Source: Streptomyces sp. NBC_01260 (GTDB lineage Bacteria > Actinomycetota > Actinomycetes > Streptomycetales > Streptomycetaceae). From it: a DNA stretch of 64,000 bases. Position 1 is the stretch's first letter; each line of letters starts with the position of its first letter. The notes under the pieces are model-generated. The model made no database searches and was not told the DNA's origin. It saw nothing but the letters and a program-made list of their open reading frames with translations. This document shows, one piece after another, positions 1-8,060 of this stretch. The DNA lies in contig NZ_CP108464.1 of NCBI RefSeq assembly GCF_036226405.1, positions 1,116,001 to 1,180,000 of the forward strand, read 5' to 3'. Both the position numbers and the translations under genes were made by a program.

Positions 1-76
1 GCCCGCACCCGCCCTCGTTCCGGACGGACGCCGCCGGCCCGCGAGTACCGAACACCCTGACACCACGGGAAACGCC

Positions 77-1084
77 ATGGAATCGCCCACGCTGGCCGAC
101 TGGGTCGGCGACGTCAAGAGTTTCACCAGCCACCAGTGGCAGCGCGAGCCCGCGGTCTTCACGCCGCAGACACTCGCCTCGCCGTTCGACCTCGACGAGT
201 TGGACGCCGCCTTCGACTCAGGGCTGCTGCGCACGCCCTACCTGGAGATGGTCCGCTCCAACAAGGTCACCGTCCCGGCCGATGCGTACACCACGTCCCG
301 CGTGGTGAACGGCACAACGCACCACGGCTTCGCCGACCGCGCGAAGGTCGTCGCACTCCTGCGCGCCGGGGCGACGCTGCTGCTGCGACATGTCGACCAG
401 TGGCACCGCCCCACGGGCGACCTGGTGACGCGGCTGTCCGGGGAACTCGACCGGCGCGTGGAGGCGTTCTTCTTCGTCACACCCGCTGACGGTCAGGGCC
501 TCGCAATACACCGTGACGACGCCGACGTGTTCGCCCTCCAAGTGGCCGGACGCAAGACCTGGTACGTCCACGGCGCGCCGACGACGGCGGACTGGTCGTT
601 GGGCGAGCTGCCGGACGACGAGCACTCGCCCCAACTCCTGCACAGCGTCCTCGAGCCCGGCAACGTGCTCTATATCCCGCGGGGCTTCGCCCACCGCGCG
701 GTGGGCGAAGCCGGACTCTCCGCCCACCTGTCGCTGACGATCCGCGACCTCTCCCTGCAGGACCTGCGGACAGCCCTGGAACGGTGCTTGACCGATGGGC
801 TGGACGTCCCTGCGCGCCCGCTGGGGGAAGCCGCGATCGCAGACGCCTGCGCCACACTGCTCAGCCATGTCCGGGCGAAGCTCGCCACGGTCGAACCAGG
901 GGACCTGCGACTCGCCGCGCGGGCAGCACAGGCACGGCAACAGGTCCAGGCGACACGGGCGGAGACATTCGCCGGGACGGCCCGGGACTGGGAGGCCGGC
1001 GCACTCGGCGCCAAGCGCGCCGGACTGGCGTCCGTCGTACGCACATGGCGCAGACTGCGCGACGCGGCACGCACCGCGGACTGA
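77..1084 (+). CDS. JmjC/cupin-fold Fe(II)/2-oxoglutarate oxygenase
   Basis: Encodes 335 aa of the cupin-4/JmjC type (ribosomal-oxygenase or small-molecule hydroxylase relatives). The double-stranded beta-helix is visible: an HRDDADVF segment near residue 150 gives the HxD iron-binding pair. A later segment with PGNVLYIPRGFAHRA (residues about 196-210) gives the distal His. A Lys in AGRKTWYVH could contact the co-substrate. The C-terminal third is an Arg/Ala-rich helical region, the dimerisation/winged-helix part of this family. The substrate cannot be told. The ATG has only a weak GGGAAA ribosome site. No partner gene lies downstream; a structured repeat and IS debris follow. It could belong to a peptide-tailoring cluster cut off by the window edge. 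Confidence 0.75.
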   Translation: MESPTLADWVGDVKSFTSHQWQREPAVFTPQTLASPFDLDELDAAFDSGLLRTPYLEMVRSNKVTVPADAYTTSRVVNGTTHHGFADRAKVVALLRAGATLLLRHVDQWHRPTGDLVTRLSGELDRRVEAFFFVTPADGQGLAIHRDDADVFALQVAGRKTWYVHGAPTTADWSLGELPDDEHSPQLLHSVLEPGNVLYIPRGFAHRAVGEAGLSAHLSLTIRDLSLQDLRTALERCLTDGLDVPARPLGEAAIADACATLLSHVRAKLATVEPGDLRLAARAAQARQQVQATRAETFAGTARDWEAGALGAKRAGLASVVRTWRRLRDAARTAD

Positions 1085-1194
1085 CGCGAAGCCACGACGT
1101 TCGGGCCGTTGTCGGCTCGTCCGTTGTCCTTCACGTGCAGCCACCCGCCGCGCGCCTACCTGCGACGCCACGGAATTCGCTGCACCATCCCGGA

Positions 1195-1292
1195 CTAAGG
1201 GCGTGCCGGTAAACAACTTGCTGTCGAACACCCTGCTTGAGCAGCGGTGTCAAGGGCTACAACACGCAAGTTAATGCTCTGCACGCCCTTAG
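1195..1292. repeat. 98-nt multi-stem palindrome
   Basis: Perfect 12-bp outer arms CTAAGGGCGTGC (1195-1206) and GCACGCCCTTAG (1281-1292) enclose further nested arms. These are AACTTGC/GCAAGTT (1215-1221, 1266-1272), ACACC/GGTGT (1228-1232, 1246-1250) and a CTGC-TTGA-GCAG hairpin at the tip (1233-1244). The whole stretch can fold into one long interrupted stem. It may be a small non-autonomous element, a transcript terminator for the upstream gene or a structured RNA. The rest of the gap 1085-1517 shows nothing recognisable. Confidence 0.6.
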
Positions 1293-1526
1293 ATGATCGA
1301 TTCCAAGGGGTCAGTGGCTGCAGGCACTGAGTGAGCGAAGATCGGGTTGTCGGTCTGGTCGTTACGCCACATGACGGCCCGCAGCGCGAGAATTCGCTGC
1401 CGGACGCGGGCGATAGCGCCGCCGGGTGCACGTCCTCAGCCGATGCCCCCGCCGAATCGCGCCGCCGGCACCTTGGACCGATCACCTTTTGACCTCAACC
1501 GCGCTTGAGCCAGCACCGTGGTTCAC

Positions 1527-1929
1527 ATGAACACGGAATCCACGGCGCACGCCGCAGACGTCGAAGCCATCGGACAGGTCGTAGCCACCGTCGAGCACTC
1601 ACAGCAGCACAAGAACCCCGATGAGTTCCTTGCCCTCTTCCACCCCGACGCGGTCTGGACGACGGGCGGCGGCAAGGTTCTCATAGGGCTCGGCGCGATC
1701 TCGGAGTTCACCCGCAAGGTCCTCCCGGCGACGAACTGGGACGGCAAGGTCACCTACGAGGTGGTCCACGTGTTCTTCATTCGCCCGGACGTCGCGGCGG
1801 TCAAGGTTCGGCAGCTCTACCTGGCCCCGGGCGACGAGAGAGGGGGCTCCGCTGTACGTGATGTCCAAGCATGATGACGGCCGCTGGTTGCTGACCGCCT
1901 GCCAGAACACGGAGGTCGCCGCCGACTGA
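1527..1929 (+). pseudogene. SgcJ/EcaC-type SnoaL-like protein, frameshifted
   Basis: The first frame (from ATG 1527; an in-frame GTG lies at 1518) encodes an NTF2/SnoaL-fold protein. Its segments DEFLALFHPDAVWTTGGG and KVTYEVVHVFFIRPDVAAV fit the SgcJ/EcaC family. The frame runs into a stop at 1872-1874. The expected C-terminus, LYVMSKHDDGRWLLTACQNT, continues in another frame to a TGA at 1927-1929. The shift lies in the G-rich stretch GAGAGAGGGGGCTCC (about 1838-1852). A single-base indel is the simplest explanation, whether real decay or a sequencing error in a homopolymer. Homologues are about 130-140 aa and either free-standing or polyketide-pathway accessory proteins. Surrounded by transposon debris. 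Confidence 0.7.
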
Positions 1930-1982
1930 TCGATTTCAGGGACCGGCTGCACGCATGGGGCGAGGGCGTCCAACGTCAGTGT

Positions 1983-2035
1983 GTGAAGACAGAGCTGGAC
2001 ACCCTCGCCACCGCACTGTACGTGGAGACCTTTCC
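1983..2035 (+). mobile_element. Transposase N-terminal fragment
   Basis: GTG 1983 opens a short run with LDTLATALYV, which resembles the N-terminus of an actinobacterial IS982/IS4-like transposase. It is cut after about 17 codons at a run of eight C (2041-2048), where IS3 sequence starts. Probably the stub of an older insertion into which an IS3 element landed. The assignment rests on remembered similarity over a short length. Confidence 0.4.
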
Positions 2036-2073
2036 TCCTGCCCCCCCCTGAGCTGCGCAAACGATCGGTTCGT

Positions 2074-2349
2074 ATGGTCGCCGAGGTCCGTGGTGACTAT
2101 CCGAACGAGTCGGCCGCGCTGAGGGCGGTCGCCCAGAAGCTGGGCATCGGCTCGGCCGAGACGTTGCGGAACTGGGTCAAGCGCGAGGAGATCGACTCCG
2201 GGCAGCGGCCGGGGACGACCACGGAGGAGTTCGCGCAGATCAAGGCGATGAAGAAGGAGATCGCCGAGCTGAAGCGGGCCGACGAAATCCTGGAGGCGGC
2301 GGCGTCTTTCTTCGCGGCCGAGCTCGACCGGCCACGTACACGCTCGTAG
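2074..2349 (+). CDS. IS3 (copy A) OrfA transposase subunit
   Basis: 91 aa helix-turn-helix plus leucine-zipper OrfA. The HTH is AQKLGIGSAETLRNWVKREE, and the coiled coil EFAQIKAMKKEIAELKRADEIL precedes the usual AAASFFAAELDRP end. The reading frame is open upstream of 2074 without a start codon (PPELRKRSVRMV...), so the true N-terminus, normally about ten residues longer, is missing or lies behind the poly-C run at 2041-2048. OrfB follows in another frame, as is normal for IS3, which makes a fusion transposase by ribosomal frameshifting. Confidence 0.8.
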   Translation: MVAEVRGDYPNESAALRAVAQKLGIGSAETLRNWVKREEIDSGQRPGTTTEEFAQIKAMKKEIAELKRADEILEAAASFFAAELDRPRTRS

Positions 2350-2972
2350 AGTTCATCGACGAGCACCGGGCCCGCTTCGGCGGTGTCGAGCCGATCTGCA
2401 GTCGTGCTCACCGGGCACGACTGCAAGATCGCCCCCTCCACCTACTACGCGGCGAAGAAACGCGCGACCGCCCCCTCAGCCCGGCAGGTGCGCGATGCCG
2501 CCCTCAAGGACCTGATCACCGAGGTCCACGAGGCCAATTCTCGTGTCTACGGCGCCAGGAAGGTCTGGCGTGAGCTGCACCGGCAGGGCCACACGGTGGC
2601 GCGGTGCACCGTCGAGCGCCTCATGCGCGAACTCGGCGTCGCCGGCGCCGTCCGCGGGAAGAAGGTCATCACCACGATCGCGGACAGCTCCGCCGAGCGG
2701 GCCCCGGACCTGCTGGACCGCAAGTTCGTCGCGCCGGCGCCCAATCGGCGCTGGGTCGCGGACTTCACCTACGTCAATACCTGGTCGGGAGTGGTCTACG
2801 TCGCCTTCGTCGTCGACACGTTCTCCCGCCGGATCGTCGGCTGGTCCGCCGCCACATCGAAGGAGACCAAGCTCGTCCTGGACGCCCTGGACATGGCCCT
2901 GTGGCAGCGCGACCGCGACGAACACCTTTACCAGCAGGGCGAGTTGATACATCATTCCGATGCCGCGTCGCA
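2350..2972 (+). pseudogene. IS3 (copy A) OrfB, N-terminal half
   Basis: Residues match an IS3 OrfB: an HTH_21-like start (KIAPSTYYAAKKR), then the rve/DDE integrase core WVADFTYVNTWSGVVYVAFV with the first catalytic Asp, and finally HHSDAASQ, which is the second Asp motif. A further single-base shift near 2400 separates FIDEHRARFGGVEPIC from VLTGHDCKIAPSTYY. The gene stops at codon SQ, where a palindromic element begins. The missing C-terminal half of the same family (YMSFRLAEHL...) lies inverted at 11537-11858. Confidence 0.85.
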
Positions 2973-3041
2973 GGGCGGATTCAACCGGTCGTCGCAACAT
3001 CTCGATCCCGGAGGTGTTGCGACAACCGGTTGAATCCGCCC
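2973..3041. repeat. Palindromic element, left end to left end
   Basis: Two 27-bp arms (2973-2999 and 3015-3041) are inverted copies with 26/27 identity around the 15-nt spacer TCTCGATCCCGGAGG. The arm core is TTCAACCGGTCGTCGCAACA. The same terminus (22/26 identity) makes the palindrome at 11859-11916. Both outer flanks here are N-terminal halves of IS3 OrfB genes, broken at the same codon. Read through from copy A it gives the tail GGFNRSSQH on the transposase. Best explained as one reciprocal junction of an inversion between two direct copies of a roughly 60-66 bp element. Confidence 0.85.
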
Positions 3042-3640
3042 TCGCTGCCGCGATCCGTATGCATGATGCAACCGTGCTCCAGGCCGCCACGGCCGGCCGC
3101 CATCCACAGGGCATCGACCGGCAGCTCGGCGCGGTGATGATCGGCCATCGCCCATCCGACCACCTCCCGCGTCGCGAGATCGATACAGGTCGCCAGATAC
3201 AACTCCCCCTCCCGCGTCACGAGTTCGGTGATGTCACCGACGAGCCGCATTCCAGGCCGGGGCGCGGTGAAGTCCCGGTCGATCAGGTCGAGGCGAACAC
3301 CGCCCGCTTTGCCTGCCGGGTCAGGCCCCGACGCCGACGGCGGGTGATCCCGGCGATCCGGTGCTTGCGCATCAGCCGCTCGACCTTCTTGGAGTTCACC
3401 GCCCGCCCGGCCCGCCGCAGGACGGCGTGGATCCGCGGGGCCCCGTAGGCACCACGAGATCCGGCGTGGAGCACCCGGATCTCGCCCACCAGCACCTCCT
3501 CGGCCCGCTCCCGCACCGTCCGGGCCGGCCGTGACATCCTGTGCGCGTAGTAGGCGGAACGGGGCACTCCCAGCACACGGCACAGAAACGCAACGCTGTG
3601 ACCTGCAGGATTACCCTCCGATGCCTTCTCCGCATCGATG
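3042..3640 (-). pseudogene. IS3 (copy B) OrfB, N-terminal half
   Basis: Reads leftwards: FIDAEKASEGNPAG, CRVLGVPRSAYYAHRMSRP, then GAYGAPRIHAVLRRAGRAV (HTH_21) and the integrase core GDITELVTREGELYLATCID, ending HTDRGSE. A one-base indel at about 3284-3292 separates the first half from DLIDRDFTAPRPGMRLVGD. The reading frame stops at the palindromic element, after the GAG (Glu) codon. It belongs to a different IS3 subgroup from copy A. Its matching C-terminal half (YTSDEFRTEIRMLRMRQSMG) is at 11917-12209. Confidence 0.85.
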
Positions 3641-3662
3641 AAACGACACCGTGCCGCGGTGT

Positions 3663-3968
3663 CTACCTCATCTTGTCCTGAGCGAAGAAGGCGGTCGCTT
3701 TTCCCAGCACCTCGATCGTGGCCTCCTGCTCGCGGACCTTCCGCCGCAGCCGGACCAGCTCCTCACGCTCCGCACTGGTCAAAGCCCCCGCGGGCCCCTC
3801 ACCTCGGTCGACCTTCGCCTGCTTGACCCACCCGCGCAGCCCTTCCGGACTCACGCCCAGATCCCTCGCAACCTCGGTGACCGTCTTCTCCGAGGACAAC
3901 GCCAAGGCGACCGCGTCCCGCTTGAACTCGGACGTGTACCGCTTACTCATGTTGCTCTTCTTGCTCAC
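3663..3968 (-). CDS. IS3 (copy B) OrfA transposase subunit
   Basis: 101 aa from GTG 3968, or 95 aa from ATG 3950 (MSKRYTSEFKRDAVAL). The HTH is TVTEVARDLGVSPEGLRGWVKQA, and the C-terminal coiled coil is LVRLRRKVREQEATIEVLGKATAFFA, the standard ISL150/IS3-group OrfA layout. It appears intact. A terminal-repeat-like sequence (GGACAGCTTGATACTGGGAC on the minus strand, about 3998-4018) marks the outer end of this IS copy. About 95 bp of unassigned sequence separate it from the IS630 end at 4116. Confidence 0.8.
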   Translation of the reverse strand: MSKKSNMSKRYTSEFKRDAVALALSSEKTVTEVARDLGVSPEGLRGWVKQAKVDRGEGPAGALTSAEREELVRLRRKVREQEATIEVLGKATAFFAQDKMR

Positions 3969-4203
3969 TACCTGTGACTGCTTCCTCCGGGACCATCCGT
4001 CCCAGTATCAAGCTGTCCAGCCAGCAGGGGGAACCTCAGTACGCGTTGGCGTAGGAGGCCGTGGTCGGCTCGTCCGCAGGCCATGCGTCCCGGCGAACCT
4101 GTGCAGTCAAAGCGCCTAGTGCTGTGACCGGGATGGTTCACCGTGGTCGGGAGACGGCTCACGGGACGAGCGCGGTCCGCGAGGCGAGTGGTATTACTGG
4201 TGC

Positions 4204-4581
4204 ATGCAGGAAGAGACCGCGCGATCCGCGATCGACACGTTCATCTCCGCGTTCAACGCCTCGGACGACAGCTATGTGACTGCGCTGCTCTCCCAGGCCC
4301 TAACCTCGGACGTGGTCTTCTGGGGACCGTTGGGCCGCAGTGAGGGGATCGAGGCGGTCGAGCGGTTCGTGCTGGACATCCGGCGCCACCCTGCGGGGAC
4401 CGGCACGATGGTGCGCTGTTCGGCGGTGGACATGCCGGACGAGTGGGCCCGGTACCAGTGGGTCTTCACGACGCCGGATGGAGGCCCCCGCCTGGCGGGA
4501 ACGGACGTCGTCCATCTGCGGCGGAGCCTCATCGACCAGGTCATCGTCTTCGCGGGGGAGATCGAGCCGTCCGCCTCCTGA
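4204..4581 (+). CDS. SnoaL/NTF2-like protein
   Basis: 125 aa, intact. The alpha+beta cone of the NTF2-like superfamily is suggested by an N-terminal helix (IDTFISAFNASDDSYVTALL), TSDVVFWGPLGRSEGIEAVERFV and YQWVFTTPDGGPRLAGTDVV. Such proteins are polyketide cyclases, isomerases or ligand-binding proteins; no catalytic signature allows a choice. It lies between two copies of the IS630 terminal repeat (4116-4130 and the decayed 4706-4727), on the strand opposite the transposase, so it may have been mobilised. It is the second NTF2-fold gene within 3 kb, and the two are not close copies. Confidence 0.65.
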   Translation: MQEETARSAIDTFISAFNASDDSYVTALLSQALTSDVVFWGPLGRSEGIEAVERFVLDIRRHPAGTGTMVRCSAVDMPDEWARYQWVFTTPDGGPRLAGTDVVHLRRSLIDQVIVFAGEIEPSAS

Positions 4582-4705
4582 GTCATTCTCCTCTGGCGCC
4601 GCCCTTCTCCTGAACCGGCCCCGTTCGGGGCTCCGGGTCTGCCCACCCGAGATCATCTTCACAACGCTTCGGTCGTCCGCGCTTGGCCACGAGCGAACCG
4701 ATGAT

Positions 4706-4727
4706 GCGCTGTGGCTGCGTAAGTTCG
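4706..4727. repeat. Decayed inner IS630 terminal repeat
   Basis: GCGCTGTGGCTGCGTAAGTT (4706-4725) continued by CG matches the intact right terminus of this element (GTGCTGTGACCGCATAGGTT then CG) at 17 of 22 positions, in the orientation expected for the transposase-distal end. It lies 8 bp beyond the transposase stop, where an IS630 normally ends. It therefore looks like the original left end, while the intact end at 4116 came from another copy. Confidence 0.55.
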
Positions 4728-4734
4728 TGGTTGG

Positions 4735-5538
4735 TCAGGCTGCGGTGTTGAGGGGGCGTCCGCCCCAACGGATGCCCTCCTCGCTTCGTATGCGGGCGCG
4801 TTCCTTGCGTTCGGCGGCCAGGACGTCGCGGTGGCGGGCGTTGGCGTTGCGCCAGCGTAGATAGGCGTGCAGGGCTCGTGTCTGCACGGTGTGGTTGGGG
4901 TGGTTGGAGTTGGCGATGGTGAACTGCCTCAGCGGTCCGAAGTGGGCCTCGATGGGGTTGGCCCAAGAGGCGTAGGTCGGGGTGAAGCACAGCTCGACCT
5001 TGTGCTTTGTAGCCCAGCGGCGGATGTCGGTGCCTTTGTGGGCGGACAGGTTGTCCAGGATCACGTAGATGGGGGCGCCGTCGGGCCGGGCGGCGCGGAT
5101 CGACTTGAGTGCGGCCAGCGTGTTCGCGGCACCTTTCTTGCGGCGGTTGACGCCCCACAACATGTCGTCGCCGACCGAGTGGGCCGAACTCGTCGAACGC
5201 GAAGACCCGGTCGGGGAAACGGCCCAGGACGTGCTCGATCCGGTCCAGCTTCGCCTCGCGGTCGGGGTCGGTGGATTCCTTCCAGGTCTTGGTGCGCTGG
5301 AAGGTGACTCCACGGCGGGCGAGCAGGCCGCGTAACGCCTCGCGGCCGATACGGATCACTCGGCCGTGGACTGTGCGCAGGTAGGCGACGAGTTTGCGTA
5401 GCGACCAGCGAGTGAAGGGCTGGCCGAGCTTGGTGGGGCGGGTGGTGGCCATCTGGACGACGAAGTCCTCGTCGTCATCGCTGAGCAGGCGGGGACGGCC
5501 ACCCGCCCACCGAGGGTCCAGGCAGGCCAGGCCGATCT
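4735..5538 (-). pseudogene. IS630 transposase exon 2 (internal deletion, frameshift)
   Basis: Continues exon 1 after the intron with IGLACLDP, a GGRPRLL segment, then HTH MATTRPTKLGQPFTRWSLRK and FPDRVFAFDEFGPL, the first Asp of the DDE triad. Directly after FGPL the expected block of about 35-40 residues is absent. SVGDDMLWGVNRRKKG follows in another frame (about 5185-5190). This frame continues with VILDNLSAHKG (second Asp) and PIEAHFGPLR (Glu) to the stop at 4735. The deletion both removes core strand sequence and shifts the frame, so no active enzyme can be made even after splicing. Confidence 0.85.
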
Positions 5539-5579
5539 GTCGGGTAGGCCCGACGCATTACTGCGCCGGGCCCCCCTCA

Positions 5580-5613
5580 GAACCGGACGTGCGCCATTAA
5601 GCGCATCCGGCTC
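5580..5613 (-). ncRNA. Group II intron domain V catalytic hairpin
   Basis: A 34-nt hairpin of canonical length, read on the minus strand. It begins GAGCCGGATGCGC and ends GGCGCACGTCCGGTTC. It has the AGC catalytic triad at positions 2-4, an eight-pair lower stem, a two-nt CG bulge on the 3' strand and a five-pair upper stem. The loop is TTAAT-like instead of a GNRA tetraloop. The maturase stop codon overlaps its first base(s). Confidence 0.85.
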
Positions 5614-7393
5614 AAGCAGACCGCTGTGGGCGGCAGTTGTTTTGATTCTCATGGCTCCCGGCATGGAGCTGCCGATGGCAGCCGGCGTGCAGAAGTTCGA
5701 GATTCTTCCAAGCGGAGCCAGCGGCACCTGCGCCCGTCTTCTGGTGGACGCTGAGCGTACGGGAGCCGTATTCGAACCATCTCGCCCATTCTCGGACGTT
5801 GTCGGGCTCGTATTCCGCCCCCGCAACCAGATCCAGCCCGCACTGGGTACACAGTCCCCTCTGTCGCGCCGCAAGCCAGACATGAGACTTCTTGTCCGCC
5901 TGTGGGAACCCGCGCTTTTGGTTCCGTGCCGCCCAGTATTCGGTCAGCATTGGATCATCTTTGGACGATGTGCCCTTGACGATCACATGCCTGCTGATCC
6001 TGGTCCAAGAGAACTTGTGGACATGGAGGCCGCTACGGCGATCCCCGAATACCCACTTGTCCTTGCTGCCACTCTTGAACTGGCCCCAGTAGCGGTGGGC
6101 AATCCATCGCCAGCTTTTGTTCCTGTGGCCTGCTATGCCCCACCTCCGCAAGGCGGTAAAGACATAGTCGTCAAGATTATGGAATATCTCACTTGACACA
6201 ACGGTACGATAGTAGGTCGCCCATCCTTTGATGAAAGGATTGAGCTGCCGGATTAAAGAATCCACCGACTCGCCCCGCCCATCCCGGACGATCTCCTTGA
6301 TCTTGCGCCGCGCCTTCTCCACGGCACCCCTGCTCGGCTTGATGATCAGCTTTCCCTGATACCTTCGGATATTGAATCCGAGGAAGTCGAATCCGTCATC
6401 AACGTGGACCACGCGGGTCTTCTCGTCATTGAAGGCCAACCCCTTCGGCGCCAGCCAAAGGCCCAGTTGTCTCCTGACCTTTCCTGCCTGTTCCTCCGTG
6501 GCACAGAACACCGCGAAGTCGTCCGCATATCTCACCAGCGCAGGGGGCGGGTTCCTTACGCCCGCCCGACTTGTCGGGTCGACATCCGCCCCGATAGCCG
6601 TCGCCATCCCGTGCAGAGCGATGTTCAGCAGCAACGGGCTGATCACGCCGCCTTGCGGAGTGCCCTCCTCCGTCGGCGCGAACCTCCCCCTGTCCATCAC
6701 CCCCGCCTTCAGCCAGCGCTCGACTGCCTCCCTCCCGGGAAACGTGCCGACCGCCTCCATCAGGCGCTCATGGTTGATGCGATCGAACGCTGCCGCCAAA
6801 TCCGCATCCAGCACCCAGAGCCTCCTGGACGCCTTCTTCGAGGCCACATTGAAAATGAACCCGATCGCGTCATGGCAGCCTCGGCCCGGTCTGAACCCAT
6901 AACTCCTGGCCTCGAACCGTGCCTCCCACTCAGGCTCCAGCGCGTTCTTCACGCGGGCCTGGTGGACTCGATCCCGGATCACCGGAATGCCAAGTGGCCG
7001 CACTTTCCCATTGGCCTTAGGGATGTATACACGCTTGACGGGCATGACTTCGAGCCCGGACTCGGCACTTATTTGCCGTACTAGCCTCGCCCGGTCCCTC
7101 GGATTCAGGGCACGCTCTCCATCTATCCCCGCCGTAGCCTTGCCGGAGCTTGTCTGCGTCACTCGCTTCACACTGACCAACGTGTTCGCGTGAGATCGCA
7201 GCATGAGCTTCTGAAGATTTCGAACCCTCTTCAGATCTCCAGCATTTGCCGCCTTGAAGATTCGCTGCCTGAGCTGCCTTACGCGTAGTTCAGCCCCGGC
7301 CCAGTCGATACTGTGCCAGTAGGCTGATAGTTCCGCGTCAATGCCTCCGTTTGCCGGGACGCGCGAGGCGTCACACGTATTTTTTCGGCTCAT
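5612..7393 (-). CDS. ltrA: Group II intron reverse transcriptase/maturase with HNH domain
   Basis: 593 aa from ATG 7393, chosen because AAAGGAGGTGGGAGG lies directly before it. The reverse transcriptase (about residues 60-390) has SYGFRPGRGCHDAI, WVLDADLAAAFDRINH and the catalytic box RYADDFAVFC near residue 289. The maturase X domain carries the PFIKGWATYYR segment. The C-terminus from about residue 510 is an HNH-type endonuclease with CTQCGLDL and a LELLHAGCHRQLH block. All domains are in one frame, so it should support splicing and retrohoming. Its codon use is less G+C-biased than that of neighbouring host genes, in keeping with transfer. Confidence 0.93.
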   Translation of the reverse strand: MSRKNTCDASRVPANGGIDAELSAYWHSIDWAGAELRVRQLRQRIFKAANAGDLKRVRNLQKLMLRSHANTLVSVKRVTQTSSGKATAGIDGERALNPRDRARLVRQISAESGLEVMPVKRVYIPKANGKVRPLGIPVIRDRVHQARVKNALEPEWEARFEARSYGFRPGRGCHDAIGFIFNVASKKASRRLWVLDADLAAAFDRINHERLMEAVGTFPGREAVERWLKAGVMDRGRFAPTEEGTPQGGVISPLLLNIALHGMATAIGADVDPTSRAGVRNPPPALVRYADDFAVFCATEEQAGKVRRQLGLWLAPKGLAFNDEKTRVVHVDDGFDFLGFNIRRYQGKLIIKPSRGAVEKARRKIKEIVRDGRGESVDSLIRQLNPFIKGWATYYRTVVSSEIFHNLDDYVFTALRRWGIAGHRNKSWRWIAHRYWGQFKSGSKDKWVFGDRRSGLHVHKFSWTRISRHVIVKGTSSKDDPMLTEYWAARNQKRGFPQADKKSHVWLAARQRGLCTQCGLDLVAGAEYEPDNVREWARWFEYGSRTLSVHQKTGAGAAGSAWKNLELLHAGCHRQLHAGSHENQNNCRPQRSA

Positions 7394-8060
7394 CCTCCCA
7401 CCTCCTTTGCATCTAACTTGCAGCACTGTTCGGGTTGCTGTTCAGTTTCACTTCAAAGGTCCACCAGATTCGCGTCTGCACCCTTTCGGGTCCGAGCACG
7501 GGGCCCGGTATCCACCGAGTTATAACCGGCGAGGGAAGTCTCGTCTATCCGGTCTTTCCTCTGAGCTTTCGCCCCAGCGGCATTCGCTTCTCGAATCTTC
7601 CTGTTCCCGCAGCGGAGTTGGGCCCTCGTTGCCTCGGGCTTACCGGATAACCCTCCGGACCACTACGGGGTTACCGTGTTCCACACATCCAAGTTGCACC
7701 CAGCGAGCACGCCCTCTATGACCCGGGACAAGCGGTGATCATCGCCTCGGCGATAACGAACACCGAGGCCGCCTGATGCTTTGCAACATCCAGTCCTTCC
7801 GCCGCCGTTTACAGACCACAGACGCGGCGTCCACCTTACGAGCCGTAAATACAAGGGTTCACTCTCGTTCGTCCTGCTGGGCTTCCCCTGCTTGTAAGTC
7901 CGCGGTGGCCCCGCAGTCTCCTTGAGCAACTACCCCGGCTCAGCACCACGCCGTTACCAGCGTCGCGCCCGGGGTCGGGGACCGGTCCTTGATCACCGAC
8001 CGGAAGAGCGGCTCCCTTCCCTTGCCTCTCTCACTTGGAATGTGCGACCTCACGTCGCAC

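Larger units (their letters stand above)
5539..8060 (-). mobile_element. Group II intron (2,522 nt) within IS630 transposase
   Basis: On the minus strand the intron starts with GTGCG at 8060 (consensus GUGYG) and ends with CTACCCGAC at 5539 (consensus AY). Removing it joins AAC-G to AG-ATC and restores the transposase reading NEIGLAC with no change of frame. Domains I-III occupy about 8060-7400, the maturase gene lies in domain IV, domain V is 5580-5613 and domain VI is 5540-5578. The maturase is intact, so the intron was probably active recently. The host gene has since acquired a deletion, so the intron now rides in a dead element. Confidence 0.93.

Noticed and set aside
1195..1292. Palindrome considered as an integron attC site
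   Set aside because: Lacks the conserved GTTRRRY core-site ends, and no integron integrase or cassette array is present.
2604..3137. Plus-strand open frames overlapping the IS3 genes
   Set aside because: Arg/Gly/Pro-rich shadow translation of the transposase; no family resemblance.
7394..8060. Minus-strand ORFs in the 5' part of the intron
   Set aside because: This stretch is structured intron RNA (domains I-III), not coding.
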